64,000 bases of DNA, from assembly GCA_963535465.1 (NCBI GenBank), contig CAUSWF010000003.1, positions 1 through 64,000 on the forward strand. The letters are read 5' to 3'. Made by a program: the position numbers and the translations under genes. The notes under the pieces are model-generated. The model searched no databases. It saw only the letters and a program-made list of their open reading frames with translations, and was not told the DNA's origin. Positions 16,594-25,001 of the stretch are shown piece after piece (the stretch's first letter is position 1; each line of letters starts with the position of its first letter). The stretch is from CAUSWF01 sp963535465 (GTDB lineage: Bacteria > Bacillota_I > Bacilli_A > RF39 > UBA660).

Positions 16594-19011
16594 TTATGCC
16601 TCTCTTAAATATTCTAATAATTTCAAGAATAATTGAATATAGTTCTTATCAAGACCTTTACTCTTAAGTTTCTTAACAGCTATTCTCTTCTTATTTATAG
16701 GTAAATCACTAAACATAACTTCAGCAATATCCTCTTTCAAATATGTATCAATATCTAAATCTAATAGTACACTATTAACTTCATCATTTATTAGACGTGC
16801 AGCTTCTATCTCTACATCAGTTCCCTTACAAGATACACTAAGTTGACCAATAGTTTTAACCCCTTCAACAACAACCACAAAATCATTACCATCTTGATAA
16901 CTATTAAAATCAATTTTATTATTATCAAAAAATACTACAACATCCTTAGGAGCTTTATTATTTCTAAATACAATTTTATAATTTCTAAATTCAGGAACTA
17001 TACCACTCTTTCCATCTATACTTCTAACAATTAAAGAATAATTATCTAATGTGTAATTGTAATCTATAGATGTTTTTAAGAAATAACCATCTTTATATAA
17101 TTGTGTTACTCCATCATCTTCATAAAGCGTATAAGTATTAGATATTCCAGGGAATACTTGAATCTCAAGTTCTGTAGGTAAAGCCGTATTATTATAATCA
17201 CTCTTATTACTCATAGGTACTATTGAACCTGCATGAGCAAATACAGGATAATCTTCATCTTTAAAGAAAGAAACATACTTCTTATTACCAGGGAACTTCT
17301 TACCTGTTATAAAATCATACCATATTCCTTCAGGTAAAAAGAATCTATGAATAGTTCTATTCATTGTATCATCCTTATCATCTATTATAGGACAAACTAA
17401 TAATTGAGAACCGAAATAATACTGATTTCTATATACATCATCATCATAAACCCACATATAATTATAATAAAATGGTTGAATAAGAGGTGTACCAGAACGT
17501 GTATAATTATAAGCCTCTGTATAAATATATGGAATTAATCTATGTCTCATCCTTAAATATGTAGAAGCAATTTGTTCCGTTTTAACATCCCATAACCAAG
17601 GTTCTTTCTTATAATACTTACCTCTAGCTCCATGGAATCTAAGTATAGGAGAAAATACTCCTAACTGTATATTTCTTAAATACAATAAACTATTTTCTCT
17701 TCCACCATGATTACCAGCTACATCAAAGCTCCACCAACTAATTCCAATATTCGCAGCATCCAAATACTTAAGTGGTAAATTTCTTAAATCATCCCAAGTT
17801 ATAGTACTACTTCCACCATATAAAATAGAATAACGATGTGCTCCACATAAAGAAGAACGTGAAAGTAACACTGGTCTCTTCTTATCATCTCTACCACTAT
17901 CCATAAATAAATAATGTTGCATAGACCATAGTTTTAGTAAGCTATCATCTTTATAATCATTCCAGAAAAAGTCAACTCCAAGCATCTCTAAAGGATGTAA
18001 AAACATCTTCAAATAAATATCTAATATCTTAGGATCAAGAGCATTAAATGGTAATTTAGACGCATCACTTACTCCAAGCACTTCAGCAGCTTGTTTATAA
18101 AAAGCTTCGTGATTATAAAATCCATCTTTAGGATCAGTTATTAATCCTACTCTAATACCCCTCTTGTGAAACTCATCTATCATATTTTTGGGCTCACTAA
18201 ACAAATTAGTATTAAAAGTAAATCCACTCTTTAACTTAGTATATGTATCAATATCTCTAATATGCCAATCATGATCTAAAAGTATTACACTAATAGGTAT
18301 TCTATCTTTTTCAAAATGTCTTAATAAATCTTTTATATTATTGTCATCATAAGTATAATTTCTACTCCACCAATTACCAAGTACATATCTAGGTATTAAA
18401 GCAGGAGCACCAGTCATCTTAAAATAATCAAAAAGTGCTTGTCTAAAATCTTTGTCATACATAAAAACATATATATCAATATGACCAGCTGGTGGATCTG
18501 ATATTGTTCCATCATCATTTATAATCTTACTATTAGAATCATCTATTGAAGCAAAACCATCTAATGAATACAAACCTTTACTAGTTCCTTTAGGATTAAG
18601 TATATCTCCACTTATTATATTTCCACCTAAATTTCTAGCTTCAGCATGCCCATAATACCAATCCTTATTTCTATCAGAATCATTACTAAGTAAAGTAATC
18701 TTCAAATTCTTCATAGGATCTAACTTACTACCTTCAAAAGGTCTATTCTTAACATAACTCAAAGCAAATCTTCTTGTTTCTATCTGTAAAACATACTGGT
18801 CTTCTCTAAAATTAAAATCTGCATATCCTAAATTTCTTCTTCTAATTAACTGAGTAGGTTTATCAACAAATTTTCCTTCTTCACTATACTCCAGTCTAAT
18901 TACTCTATCAGAAAGTACAGAAAATCTATATTTATCACCAAAAACAACAGCCTTATCATCTGCCATTATCTTATCAGTATTAACAATAAATTGTTTACCT
19001 AATTGATACAT
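16594..19011 (-). CDS. Glycoside hydrolase family 31 protein (alpha-glucosidase-like), altered acid/base site
   Basis: The N-terminal beta-sandwich (about 1-200), (beta/alpha)8 barrel (about 200-520) and C-terminal beta domains (to about 725) follow GH31 order, with an extra helical tail (about 730-805). The predicted nucleophile is Asp352 in FFWNDYKDD. Other family landmarks are present: LLDHDWH (245-251), RSSLCGAHRY (385-394), GISWWSFDVAG (423-433) and LRFHGARG. By alignment with YicI and human GAA, the general acid/base Asp is Ser401 in LYGGSSTITWDDL. No signal peptide is present, so it is cytoplasmic. Hydrolysis of an alpha-glycoside is plausible but not assured. Confidence 0.85.
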   Translation of the reverse strand: MYQLGKQFIVNTDKIMADDKAVVFGDKYRFSVLSDRVIRLEYSEEGKFVDKPTQLIRRRNLGYADFNFREDQYVLQIETRRFALSYVKNRPFEGSKLDPMKNLKITLLSNDSDRNKDWYYGHAEARNLGGNIISGDILNPKGTSKGLYSLDGFASIDDSNSKIINDDGTISDPPAGHIDIYVFMYDKDFRQALFDYFKMTGAPALIPRYVLGNWWSRNYTYDDNNIKDLLRHFEKDRIPISVILLDHDWHIRDIDTYTKLKSGFTFNTNLFSEPKNMIDEFHKRGIRVGLITDPKDGFYNHEAFYKQAAEVLGVSDASKLPFNALDPKILDIYLKMFLHPLEMLGVDFFWNDYKDDSLLKLWSMQHYLFMDSGRDDKKRPVLLSRSSLCGAHRYSILYGGSSTITWDDLRNLPLKYLDAANIGISWWSFDVAGNHGGRENSLLYLRNIQLGVFSPILRFHGARGKYYKKEPWLWDVKTEQIASTYLRMRHRLIPYIYTEAYNYTRSGTPLIQPFYYNYMWVYDDDVYRNQYYFGSQLLVCPIIDDKDDTMNRTIHRFFLPEGIWYDFITGKKFPGNKKYVSFFKDEDYPVFAHAGSIVPMSNKSDYNNTALPTELEIQVFPGISNTYTLYEDDGVTQLYKDGYFLKTSIDYNYTLDNYSLIVRSIDGKSGIVPEFRNYKIVFRNNKAPKDVVVFFDNNKIDFNSYQDGNDFVVVVEGVKTIGQLSVSCKGTDVEIEAARLINDEVNSVLLDLDIDTYLKEDIAEVMFSDLPINKKRIAVKKLKSKGLDKNYIQLFLKLLEYLREA

Positions 19012-19070
19012 TTCACACCTCTGATTATTCTATTATCATTTTAACATAAAAACAAATACATTAAAACAAT

Positions 19071-19106
19071 AAAAATAGTATTTGTACATTTTATACAAAA
19101 TACTAT
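19071..19106 (-). terminator. Terminator of the VanY-like gene
   Basis: Minus-strand stem of about 12 bases, ATAGTATTTTGTA with TACAAATACTAT (one bulge), then a T-rich tract. It overlaps the stop codon of the gene ending at 19103. Confidence 0.75.
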
Positions 19107-20218
19107 CTATCTACATATCTAGCATAATACTCTTCATATGCCATAGGATGATTTTTAATATAAGTACTAATCTTAACTCCAACATATCTAAAATGCCAAG
19201 GCTCTTCTCTAAAACCTGTAATCTTACTATACTTTTTTATATATCTTTCTATAAAGCCATATTTATAAGCATTATCCACTAGCCATTTATACTCTTCACT
19301 TTTAGAAAATATCTTATTACTACCTCCAGCAAATCCTATCGCAAGACCACTTTGATATTCACTAAAACCAGCATAAGGAATATTAGTATTACGATACTTA
19401 GTATAATACTCTTTTTGTAACGCTTCCTGTTCATCATAACTAACATATCCAGTATTAACTTTTAATAGTAAATTACTCTTAGCCATATCTTCATACATTA
19501 TCTTATAAGCATCATAACTATCTCTTGATAAAAATATAGTATCTTTTTTATTATGTTTATATTTATCATCTACTTGTACTAAAGGAATGTCAAGTGTATT
19601 ACTACATTTAAAATGTCTATTAATAAGCATTTCTATAGAGTACTTATTATTTTCATAATAATCAGTATAATTTTCTTTATCTAAAAGTAAATTAACTAAT
19701 ACCACAGTATCTTCATCCTTAGTTCCATTTAAATCACTATAAGCAATATATCTATCATAATTAGCTAGCTTAGAAAAAGGAAAATCCAAAAAATCTTCTA
19801 TATATCTTTCTTTTTTTCTAGAAGCAAAATTTTCTATATCTTTATCGCTTCCACTCTTAATAATTAAAGATATTTGTCTACTCTTATACCCCATATTAAT
19901 AAGTTTATCTATAACTTTAATCAAATTATCATGTTTACTATATTTTATTTCACTATAAATATCTAAATTCTTCTCATTATATTCTTTATTTTTAAATGCT
20001 TCATCTAATACTTTACTATATTCTTTATTTCTTACATATTCACTTTTAAAAGTAAAAAGAATATTATTAGCGGCTTTCCTACTATAGCCTAATTTAGTAA
20101 TTGCTGAAATATTAATACTATAATAAATATAAACTGAAAAAATAAGTATCAAAAAAATTCCAAAATACTTAAAAATATTAATATAAATAGGTTTTAATTT
20201 TAACTTAACTTTACGCAT
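19103..20218 (-). CDS. VanY-fold protein (D-Ala-D-Ala carboxypeptidase family), probably non-catalytic
   Basis: An N-terminal transmembrane helix (about 13-33) leads to a helical region (about 45-250), then a VanY/M15B-like domain (about 252-350). The family template SEHxxGxAxD is replaced by SEYQSGLAIG (286-295), so the zinc-binding His and Asp are Tyr288 and Gly295. The substrate-binding GYRSY is GYVSY (257-261), Arg to Val. Only EPWHFRYV (339-346) is intact. It is membrane-anchored and extracytoplasmic. It may be a degenerate binding or regulatory version of the peptidase. It is divergent from ytqA. Confidence 0.8.
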   Translation of the reverse strand: MRKVKLKLKPIYINIFKYFGIFLILIFSVYIYYSINISAITKLGYSRKAANNILFTFKSEYVRNKEYSKVLDEAFKNKEYNEKNLDIYSEIKYSKHDNLIKVIDKLINMGYKSRQISLIIKSGSDKDIENFASRKKERYIEDFLDFPFSKLANYDRYIAYSDLNGTKDEDTVVLVNLLLDKENYTDYYENNKYSIEMLINRHFKCSNTLDIPLVQVDDKYKHNKKDTIFLSRDSYDAYKIMYEDMAKSNLLLKVNTGYVSYDEQEALQKEYYTKYRNTNIPYAGFSEYQSGLAIGFAGGSNKIFSKSEEYKWLVDNAYKYGFIERYIKKYSKITGFREEPWHFRYVGVKISTYIKNHPMAYEEYYARYVDR

Positions 20219-20226
20219 ATTCCACC

Positions 20227-20254
20227 TTACACAAATTATAACATATGCTATAAT
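20227..20254. promoter_or_regulatory. Divergent overlapping promoters of ytqA and the vanY-like gene
   Basis: Plus strand: TTACAC (20227-20232), 16 bases, TATAAT (20249-20254) with extended TGC (20246-20248). Minus strand: TATAAT (20240-20235) with extended TGT. The two -10 boxes are nine bases apart, so polymerases should compete for this stretch. Confidence 0.65.
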
Positions 20255-20277
20255 ATTATAGAAATAAAGGTGATAAC

Positions 20278-21222
20278 ATGTTTACATATACTAATACAAA
20301 TAAAAGATATCATACTCTAGATTATTTTTATAAAAAGATGTTTGGTTCTAAAGTATTCAAAATCAGTTTAAATGGTGGATTTACTTGTCCAAATATAGAT
20401 GGGACTGTAGGATATGGTGGATGCATATTTTGCAGTGAAGGATCAGGTCATTTTGCTGGCAAAAAGGAAGACGATATATTAGTTCAATTTGATAAAATTA
20501 AAAAGATGATGAAAAATAAATGGGATACAAATAAATACATCGGATATTTTCAAGCTAATACTAACACTCATGCTAAAGTAGAGAGATTAAAAGAACTATA
20601 TGAACCAGTAATTGCCCAAGAAGGAGTAGTTGGACTAAATATAGGAACAAGACCAGACGCTATAAGTGATGAATGCTTAGAATACTTAGATGACCTAAAT
20701 AAAAGATGTCATCTAACAGTAGAACTAGGTCTACAGACTATAAAAAAAGAAACTACTAAACTAATAAATAGATGTTCTAATATAGAAATATTTGATGAAA
20801 TGATAGAAAAACTAAGAGAAAGAAATATAGATGTAGTTTTACACATAATAAATGGACTCCCAAATGAAACAGAAGAAGATATGTTAAATACTATTAAATA
20901 TGTAAATAGTAAAGACATACAAGGTGTAAAAATACACATGTTAAGTATTACAAAACATACTGCACTAGAAAAAATATATAAAGTTAAACCTTTTCACATT
21001 TTAACTATAGAAGAATACGTAGATATAGTAATAAAACAATTAGAACTATTAAGGCCTGAAATAGTAATTCATAGAATAACAGGAGACCCAGATAAAAATG
21101 AATTAATAGAACCTACTTGGCTAATAAAAAAATTTGTAGTACTAAATGAAATAGATAAAGAAATGAAAAGAAGAAATACATATCAAGGTATAAAATATGA
21201 AAGCATACCTAATAATAATTAA
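20278..21222 (+). CDS. ytqA: Radical SAM protein, YtqA/YhcC family (TIGR01212)
   Basis: Radical SAM enzyme of the YhcC/YtqA family. The cluster-binding cysteines lie in TCPNIDGTVGYGGCIFCSEG (about residues 38-57): Cys39 followed by CIFC, the spaced CX(n)CxxC form used by this family. NIGTRPD, VELGLQTIKKET and GLPNETEEDM are conserved barrel elements. Length (314 aa) is normal. Substrate is not firmly known; a tRNA-modification role has been proposed for relatives. DUF1294 overlaps its 3' end by 26 bases. Confidence 0.9.
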   Translation: MFTYTNTNKRYHTLDYFYKKMFGSKVFKISLNGGFTCPNIDGTVGYGGCIFCSEGSGHFAGKKEDDILVQFDKIKKMMKNKWDTNKYIGYFQANTNTHAKVERLKELYEPVIAQEGVVGLNIGTRPDAISDECLEYLDDLNKRCHLTVELGLQTIKKETTKLINRCSNIEIFDEMIEKLRERNIDVVLHIINGLPNETEEDMLNTIKYVNSKDIQGVKIHMLSITKHTALEKIYKVKPFHILTIEEYVDIVIKQLELLRPEIVIHRITGDPDKNELIEPTWLIKKFVVLNEIDKEMKRRNTYQGIKYESIPNNN

Positions 21223-21445
21223 TATTTTGTCATTCATACTATATGGAATAGATAAACTAAAAGCTATAAAAAGGAAAGAAAGAATTAGTGAAAGAACCTT
21301 AATATTAATAGGAATATTAGGAGGTTCAATTGGTTCACTAATAGGCATGAATCTATTTAGACATAAAACTAAAAAATTAAAATTTATTATATCTTTACCA
21401 CTTATCTTAATAATACATATAATTGTAGTAATATACTTGTTTTAG
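21197..21445 (+). CDS. DUF1294 membrane protein
   Basis: Small integral membrane protein with two to three hydrophobic helices. The DUF1294 pattern is clear: YGIDKLKAIKRKERISE (16-32), then ILGGSIGSLIGMNLF (39-53) and HKTKKLKFI (55-63), ending in a C-terminal hydrophobic helix. The start lies within ytqA, so translation is coupled. Function unknown; the Lys/Arg-rich loop would be cytoplasmic. Confidence 0.85.
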   Translation: MKAYLIIINILSFILYGIDKLKAIKRKERISERTLILIGILGGSIGSLIGMNLFRHKTKKLKFIISLPLILIIHIIVVIYLF

Positions 21446-21486
21446 AATTAAACTTATCATATAATATTTATTAAGGTAGGTAGATT

Positions 21487-22140
21487 ATGAAAAGCAAATC
21501 TTTAGGCATCATACTTTTGATATGGTCAATAATATTTATTGGAACTGGAATATATCTAAATAAAGATAATAAACCAATAGTCAAAAATAAGTATTCAGTA
21601 ACAGTATATAACAAAAAAGAAGTTGTATTTAGAACAACAGAATTAAAACTAAAAGATATAGAAACGGAATTAAATACACCAATTAGTTTAAACATTTCAG
21701 ACTATATCTCAAACTATAAAGAGTTAGATAAAACAATATTAGACAAACTAAAACTAGATACTTCAGAAATAAAAGTAAACGAAGCTGGAACTTACAGATT
21801 TACAATAAGTTGGAACAAAAAAAGATATAGTGGCATATATAAAGTTAACAATTTAAGAACACCTGAATTAACTCTTAAAAATCTTAAATATTCTACTAAA
21901 ACAATTTTATCCACAACAGCTAAAGACTATATAAACGAAAAAATAGCAGATGAAATAGCAGCTGAATTAAAATTAGATTTAACTAAAGTTGATACAAATA
22001 AAACAGGATCATATCAATATACAATTACATATCATGATAAAATGTACACTGGTAACATAGAAATATTTGATAATGATGTAACACTAATTCCAAGTAAAGA
22101 TATAAAGATTGAAACAAATAATAACAATAAATCTAACTAA
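21487..22140 (+). CDS. Membrane-anchored protein with two repeated domains, unknown
   Basis: Not recognised. 217 aa with an N-terminal transmembrane segment (about 6-24) and an extracytoplasmic part. Two copies of a roughly 70-residue unit can be aligned: the first about 55-125, the second about 127-198. Each begins with E-L-(K/T)-L-K, contains Y-I-x-x-x-(helix)-L-K-L-D, then G-(T/S)-Y-(R/Q)-(F/Y)-T-I-(S/T) and a Tyr-rich strand ending Y-(S/T)-G. This suggests two beta-rich domains. A Thr/Asn-rich tail follows. It precedes the adhesin-sortase pair. Confidence 0.65.
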   Translation: MKSKSLGIILLIWSIIFIGTGIYLNKDNKPIVKNKYSVTVYNKKEVVFRTTELKLKDIETELNTPISLNISDYISNYKELDKTILDKLKLDTSEIKVNEAGTYRFTISWNKKRYSGIYKVNNLRTPELTLKNLKYSTKTILSTTAKDYINEKIADEIAAELKLDLTKVDTNKTGSYQYTITYHDKMYTGNIEIFDNDVTLIPSKDIKIETNNNNKSN

Positions 22141-22155
22141 TAAACTTGTATAACT

Positions 22156-22180
22156 AAAGACCTAATTATAGGCCTTTTTT
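22156..22180 (+). terminator. Terminator of the two-repeat protein gene
   Basis: Short stem around CCTA/TAGG with one mismatch, loop ATTA region, followed by six T (22175-22180). Confidence 0.55.
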
Positions 22181-22206
22181 ATTTTTCTAAAGACTAATTA
22201 ATATAT

Positions 22207-22235
22207 TTGAACTAAAACATTATCACAAATATTAA
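22207..22235 (+). promoter_or_regulatory. Promoter of the adhesin-sortase unit
   Basis: TTGAAC (22207-22212), 17 bases, TATTAA (22230-22235); about 67 nt of leader precede the strong SD AAAGGAGG of the adhesin gene. Confidence 0.55.
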
Positions 22236-22302
22236 AATCCTCCATTTTACTAATAAAAAATAAAACCTTATTATTGTAGGCGTTAAGAGAAAAGGAGGAA
22301 TT

Positions 22303-24015
22303 ATGAAAAAAATATTAATTTTCTTAATAGCTTTTTTTGCATTACTAAATATATCACCTAAACAAGTACATGCAAATACTACTACATTTTACGAAGGAGA
22401 ATATGCAGGAAAAATCTATATTAATAAGTATGATAGACAAACTAAAAAAACATACTTCCAACGTGCTAGATTTTTTAGAGAAACTACTACTAATATAGAA
22501 GCCTACTGTATAGAACCATTCAAATCATTTACAGGTGGATCATACTATTTAAACGAATATAAATATAATAATAATATAGGTCAAAGAATTAAATTACTCG
22601 CATATTTTGGTTATGGATACCAAAATCATACAGATTCAAAATGGTACGCTATAACACAGTTTATGATATGGCAAACGATAGTAAATAATGATGACATATA
22701 TTTTACAGATGGACTAAATGGGAAAAGAATTAATATCTATACAGATGAAATTAACGAAATAAATAACTTGATAAATGACTATCACATCAATCCACAATTT
22801 AATATGAAAAATACAGTTATTAAAAATAAAAACTTCGAATTAATGGATACTAATAATAAACTAAATAACTATGAAATAATAACAAACAAAAATATAAAAA
22901 TAGAAAACAATAAAATTATAGGTAATCTAAATCAAGAAGAAGAAATAGAACTAACTCTAAAAAGAATAAATAAAAGAGTTTATAGAACACCATTCTTCTT
23001 CTTAAATGAAAATTCACAAGACATGTTTACACCTGGAGATTTAGAAAATGAGCAAAAAGTTAAAATAAAAGTAATTGAGCCCGAGATAACAATCAAAAAG
23101 ATTGATGATAAAAATGAATCTCCACTAAAAGGAGCTAAATTTCAAATAATAAACTATGAAAATGATGAAGTATTAAAAGAAGTAGAAACAGATGAAGCAG
23201 GTATTATAAATATAAAAGAGATACCATTAGGTAAATATAAAATAAAAGAAATAGAATCTCCCAAAGGTTATATGTTAAATCAAGAAGAAAAAATAGTAGA
23301 AATCACAGAAGAAAAATCAAAAGAATTATTAGTTGTTAAAAATAAGATAATTGAAAAAGAAATAATAATAAATAAAAGTATAAACGATGGAGAAATATCC
23401 GAAAAAGAACCAGGAATTAACTTTGAATTATATAAAGAAAATAAACTACTAGGAACATATAAAACAGATGAATTTGGAAGTATTAACTTAAAACTAGAAT
23501 ATGGAGAATATAGACTGCATCAATTAAATACAACTAATGGATATAAAAAAGCAGATGATGTAAATATATCTGTATTAGATAATAAAAAATTAAATATCAA
23601 CATAAAAGACGAAATTATAAAAAAGAGTATTATAATCAAGAAATTATTTGGAAATAAAAATAATTTTAAACCAGAAAAAAATATAAAATTTAATATTCTA
23701 AAAGATAATATTGTTATTAAAACAATAGAAACAAATGAATTTGGTATTGCTGAAGTAGAACTACCATATGGTAAATATACATTTCAACAATTAACATTTA
23801 CAAAAGGATATGAAATGGTTGAAGACTTTAGTATAAATATAGAAAATGAAGAGAAAAAAGAAATAATCCTTAAAGATTATCAAATAGAAGTACCAAATAC
23901 ATTTAAAAACAAGAAGGAACTAGATTTAATTAATCTATTAATACTATTAATATATGCAAAAATATTTAATATTTATAACTTTAATTATAATAATACTCTT
24001 AACTATTTTATCTAA
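22303..24015 (+). CDS. Thioester-domain surface adhesin with SpaA-like stalk
   Basis: The Sec signal peptide (1-25) ends near VHAN. A Cys-Gln thioester domain follows: AYCIEPF with Cys69 and AITQFMIWQ with Gln119, residues that form a reactive thioester able to bind host amines covalently. The stalk has three prealbumin-like SpaA repeats (about 265-345, 347-435 and 437-530), each with a GAKF-, LGKYK- or YGEYR-type pattern and isopeptide-capable Lys. The C-terminus has an atypical sorting-like VPNTF (about 532-536), a charged linker and a hydrophobic segment. It should be anchored by the sortase encoded next to it; 62 bases overlap that gene. Confidence 0.85.
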   Translation: MKKILIFLIAFFALLNISPKQVHANTTTFYEGEYAGKIYINKYDRQTKKTYFQRARFFRETTTNIEAYCIEPFKSFTGGSYYLNEYKYNNNIGQRIKLLAYFGYGYQNHTDSKWYAITQFMIWQTIVNNDDIYFTDGLNGKRINIYTDEINEINNLINDYHINPQFNMKNTVIKNKNFELMDTNNKLNNYEIITNKNIKIENNKIIGNLNQEEEIELTLKRINKRVYRTPFFFLNENSQDMFTPGDLENEQKVKIKVIEPEITIKKIDDKNESPLKGAKFQIINYENDEVLKEVETDEAGIINIKEIPLGKYKIKEIESPKGYMLNQEEKIVEITEEKSKELLVVKNKIIEKEIIINKSINDGEISEKEPGINFELYKENKLLGTYKTDEFGSINLKLEYGEYRLHQLNTTNGYKKADDVNISVLDNKKLNINIKDEIIKKSIIIKKLFGNKNNFKPEKNIKFNILKDNIVIKTIETNEFGIAEVELPYGKYTFQQLTFTKGYEMVEDFSINIENEEKKEIILKDYQIEVPNTFKNKKELDLINLLILLIYAKIFNIYNFNYNNTLNYFI

Positions 24016-24481
24016 TAAAAAGGTACTAAAAATAAATACCTATACAACACAAATTAATAATATCAATATTAAGAAAGAAATAGAATATAAAAACAATATA
24101 GTGGGTAAAATAAAAATAGAAAAAATAGGAATAAATAAAAATTTATATAATGATGAGCATAACAATATAGAAGAAAATATAACTATAATTGATGATATAT
24201 ATGATAAAGACTTTAAATCTAATATTCTTATTTTAGCAGCTCACTCAGGAAAATCAAAAATATCATACTTTGAAAGATTAAATGAATTAAAATTAAATGA
24301 TATAGTATATTTAGAATATAAAAATAAATATATTAAATATAAAGTAAATAAAATACTAATACAAAATAAAATAGGTAGCATTAAAATAAACAAAACAAAT
24401 TACAATCAACTTATATTAACAACATGTCATCCAAATTTAAGCAACAAACAATTAATAATAAATTTAAAAGAAGAGTTCTAA
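23954..24481 (+). CDS. Sortase family protein, canonical catalytic Arg missing
   Basis: 175 aa with an N-terminal transmembrane helix (about 3-20) and a sortase beta-barrel. The catalytic His is His97 in ILAAHSG and the Cys is Cys158 in LTTCHPN, the TLxTC motif. The Arg expected eight to ten residues after Cys is absent: the sequence is NLSNKQLIIN, with Lys165 the only basic residue nearby. No SD is visible, and the start lies inside the adhesin gene, so translation probably depends on coupling. The likely substrate is the adjacent adhesin. Confidence 0.8.
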   Translation: MQKYLIFITLIIIILLTILSNKKVLKINTYTTQINNINIKKEIEYKNNIVGKIKIEKIGINKNLYNDEHNNIEENITIIDDIYDKDFKSNILILAAHSGKSKISYFERLNELKLNDIVYLEYKNKYIKYKVNKILIQNKIGSIKINKTNYNQLILTTCHPNLSNKQLIINLKEEF

Positions 24482-24489
24482 CTCTTCTT
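24468..24489. terminator. Bidirectional terminator between sortase and the convergent gene
   Basis: Stem AAGAAGAGT/ACTCTTCTT with a four-base loop. It contains the stop codons of both convergent genes, whose ends overlap by four bases. Confidence 0.65.
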
Positions 24490-24951
24490 CTTTGTTAAAA
24501 ATTCTAAAATATTATTTTCCCCAACTATTGTTGATAATACTTTTTTATTGTTAATTTTAAATATGACAGGTCCATTAACAGATAATTCATTAATATTATT
24601 AGGATTACTATTCAAATTATTTCTCACAAAATAACTGTTTAATGCATCACCTAAATCTACTACATATAATTTATCAGAATAAGATTGTACAATATCCTTC
24701 ATTTGTTTATTAAACTTAGATATATCATAAAAAAGAACTATATAATCATTTTCTTCTTGATTAAACATATCAGAAGCAAGTATTTTTTGATAATGAACTT
24801 CAGTATTTTTATTATTAATCTTTTCATTATTTATTTTTTTACTAAATTTACCAGTAATTCCTAATGTAAAGAGAATAGTTAAAGATAAAACTATTAATAC
24901 AGAACAAATCACTTTAATTAAAAGGTACCAATCACAATTATTATTATTCAT
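24478..24951 (-). CDS. Membrane-anchored thioredoxin-fold-like protein without CxxC
   Basis: The start is placed at 24951 (MNNNNCDWYLL), because GGTGAT lies seven bases before it. An upstream ATG at 24978 is rejected: a likely -10 box TATAAT sits between the two. A transmembrane helix (about 9-33) is followed by a domain with DYIVLFYDISKFNKQMKDI and late NGPVIFKINNKKV, resembling the strand-helix and cis-Pro segments of a thioredoxin fold. The CxxC pair is absent, so redox activity is not expected. Function is unknown. Confidence 0.6.
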   Translation of the reverse strand: MNNNNCDWYLLIKVICSVLIVLSLTILFTLGITGKFSKKINNEKINNKNTEVHYQKILASDMFNQEENDYIVLFYDISKFNKQMKDIVQSYSDKLYVVDLGDALNSYFVRNNLNSNPNNINELSVNGPVIFKINNKKVLSTIVGENNILEFLTKKKS

Positions 24952-25001
24952 ATAATCACCATCAAAATTATAACACACATAAGAAAAAAATAGTATTTCT
25001 A

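Noticed and set aside
24952..24978. Upstream ATG for the thioredoxin-like gene
   Set aside because: A -10 box lies between it and the ATG at 24951, which has its own SD.
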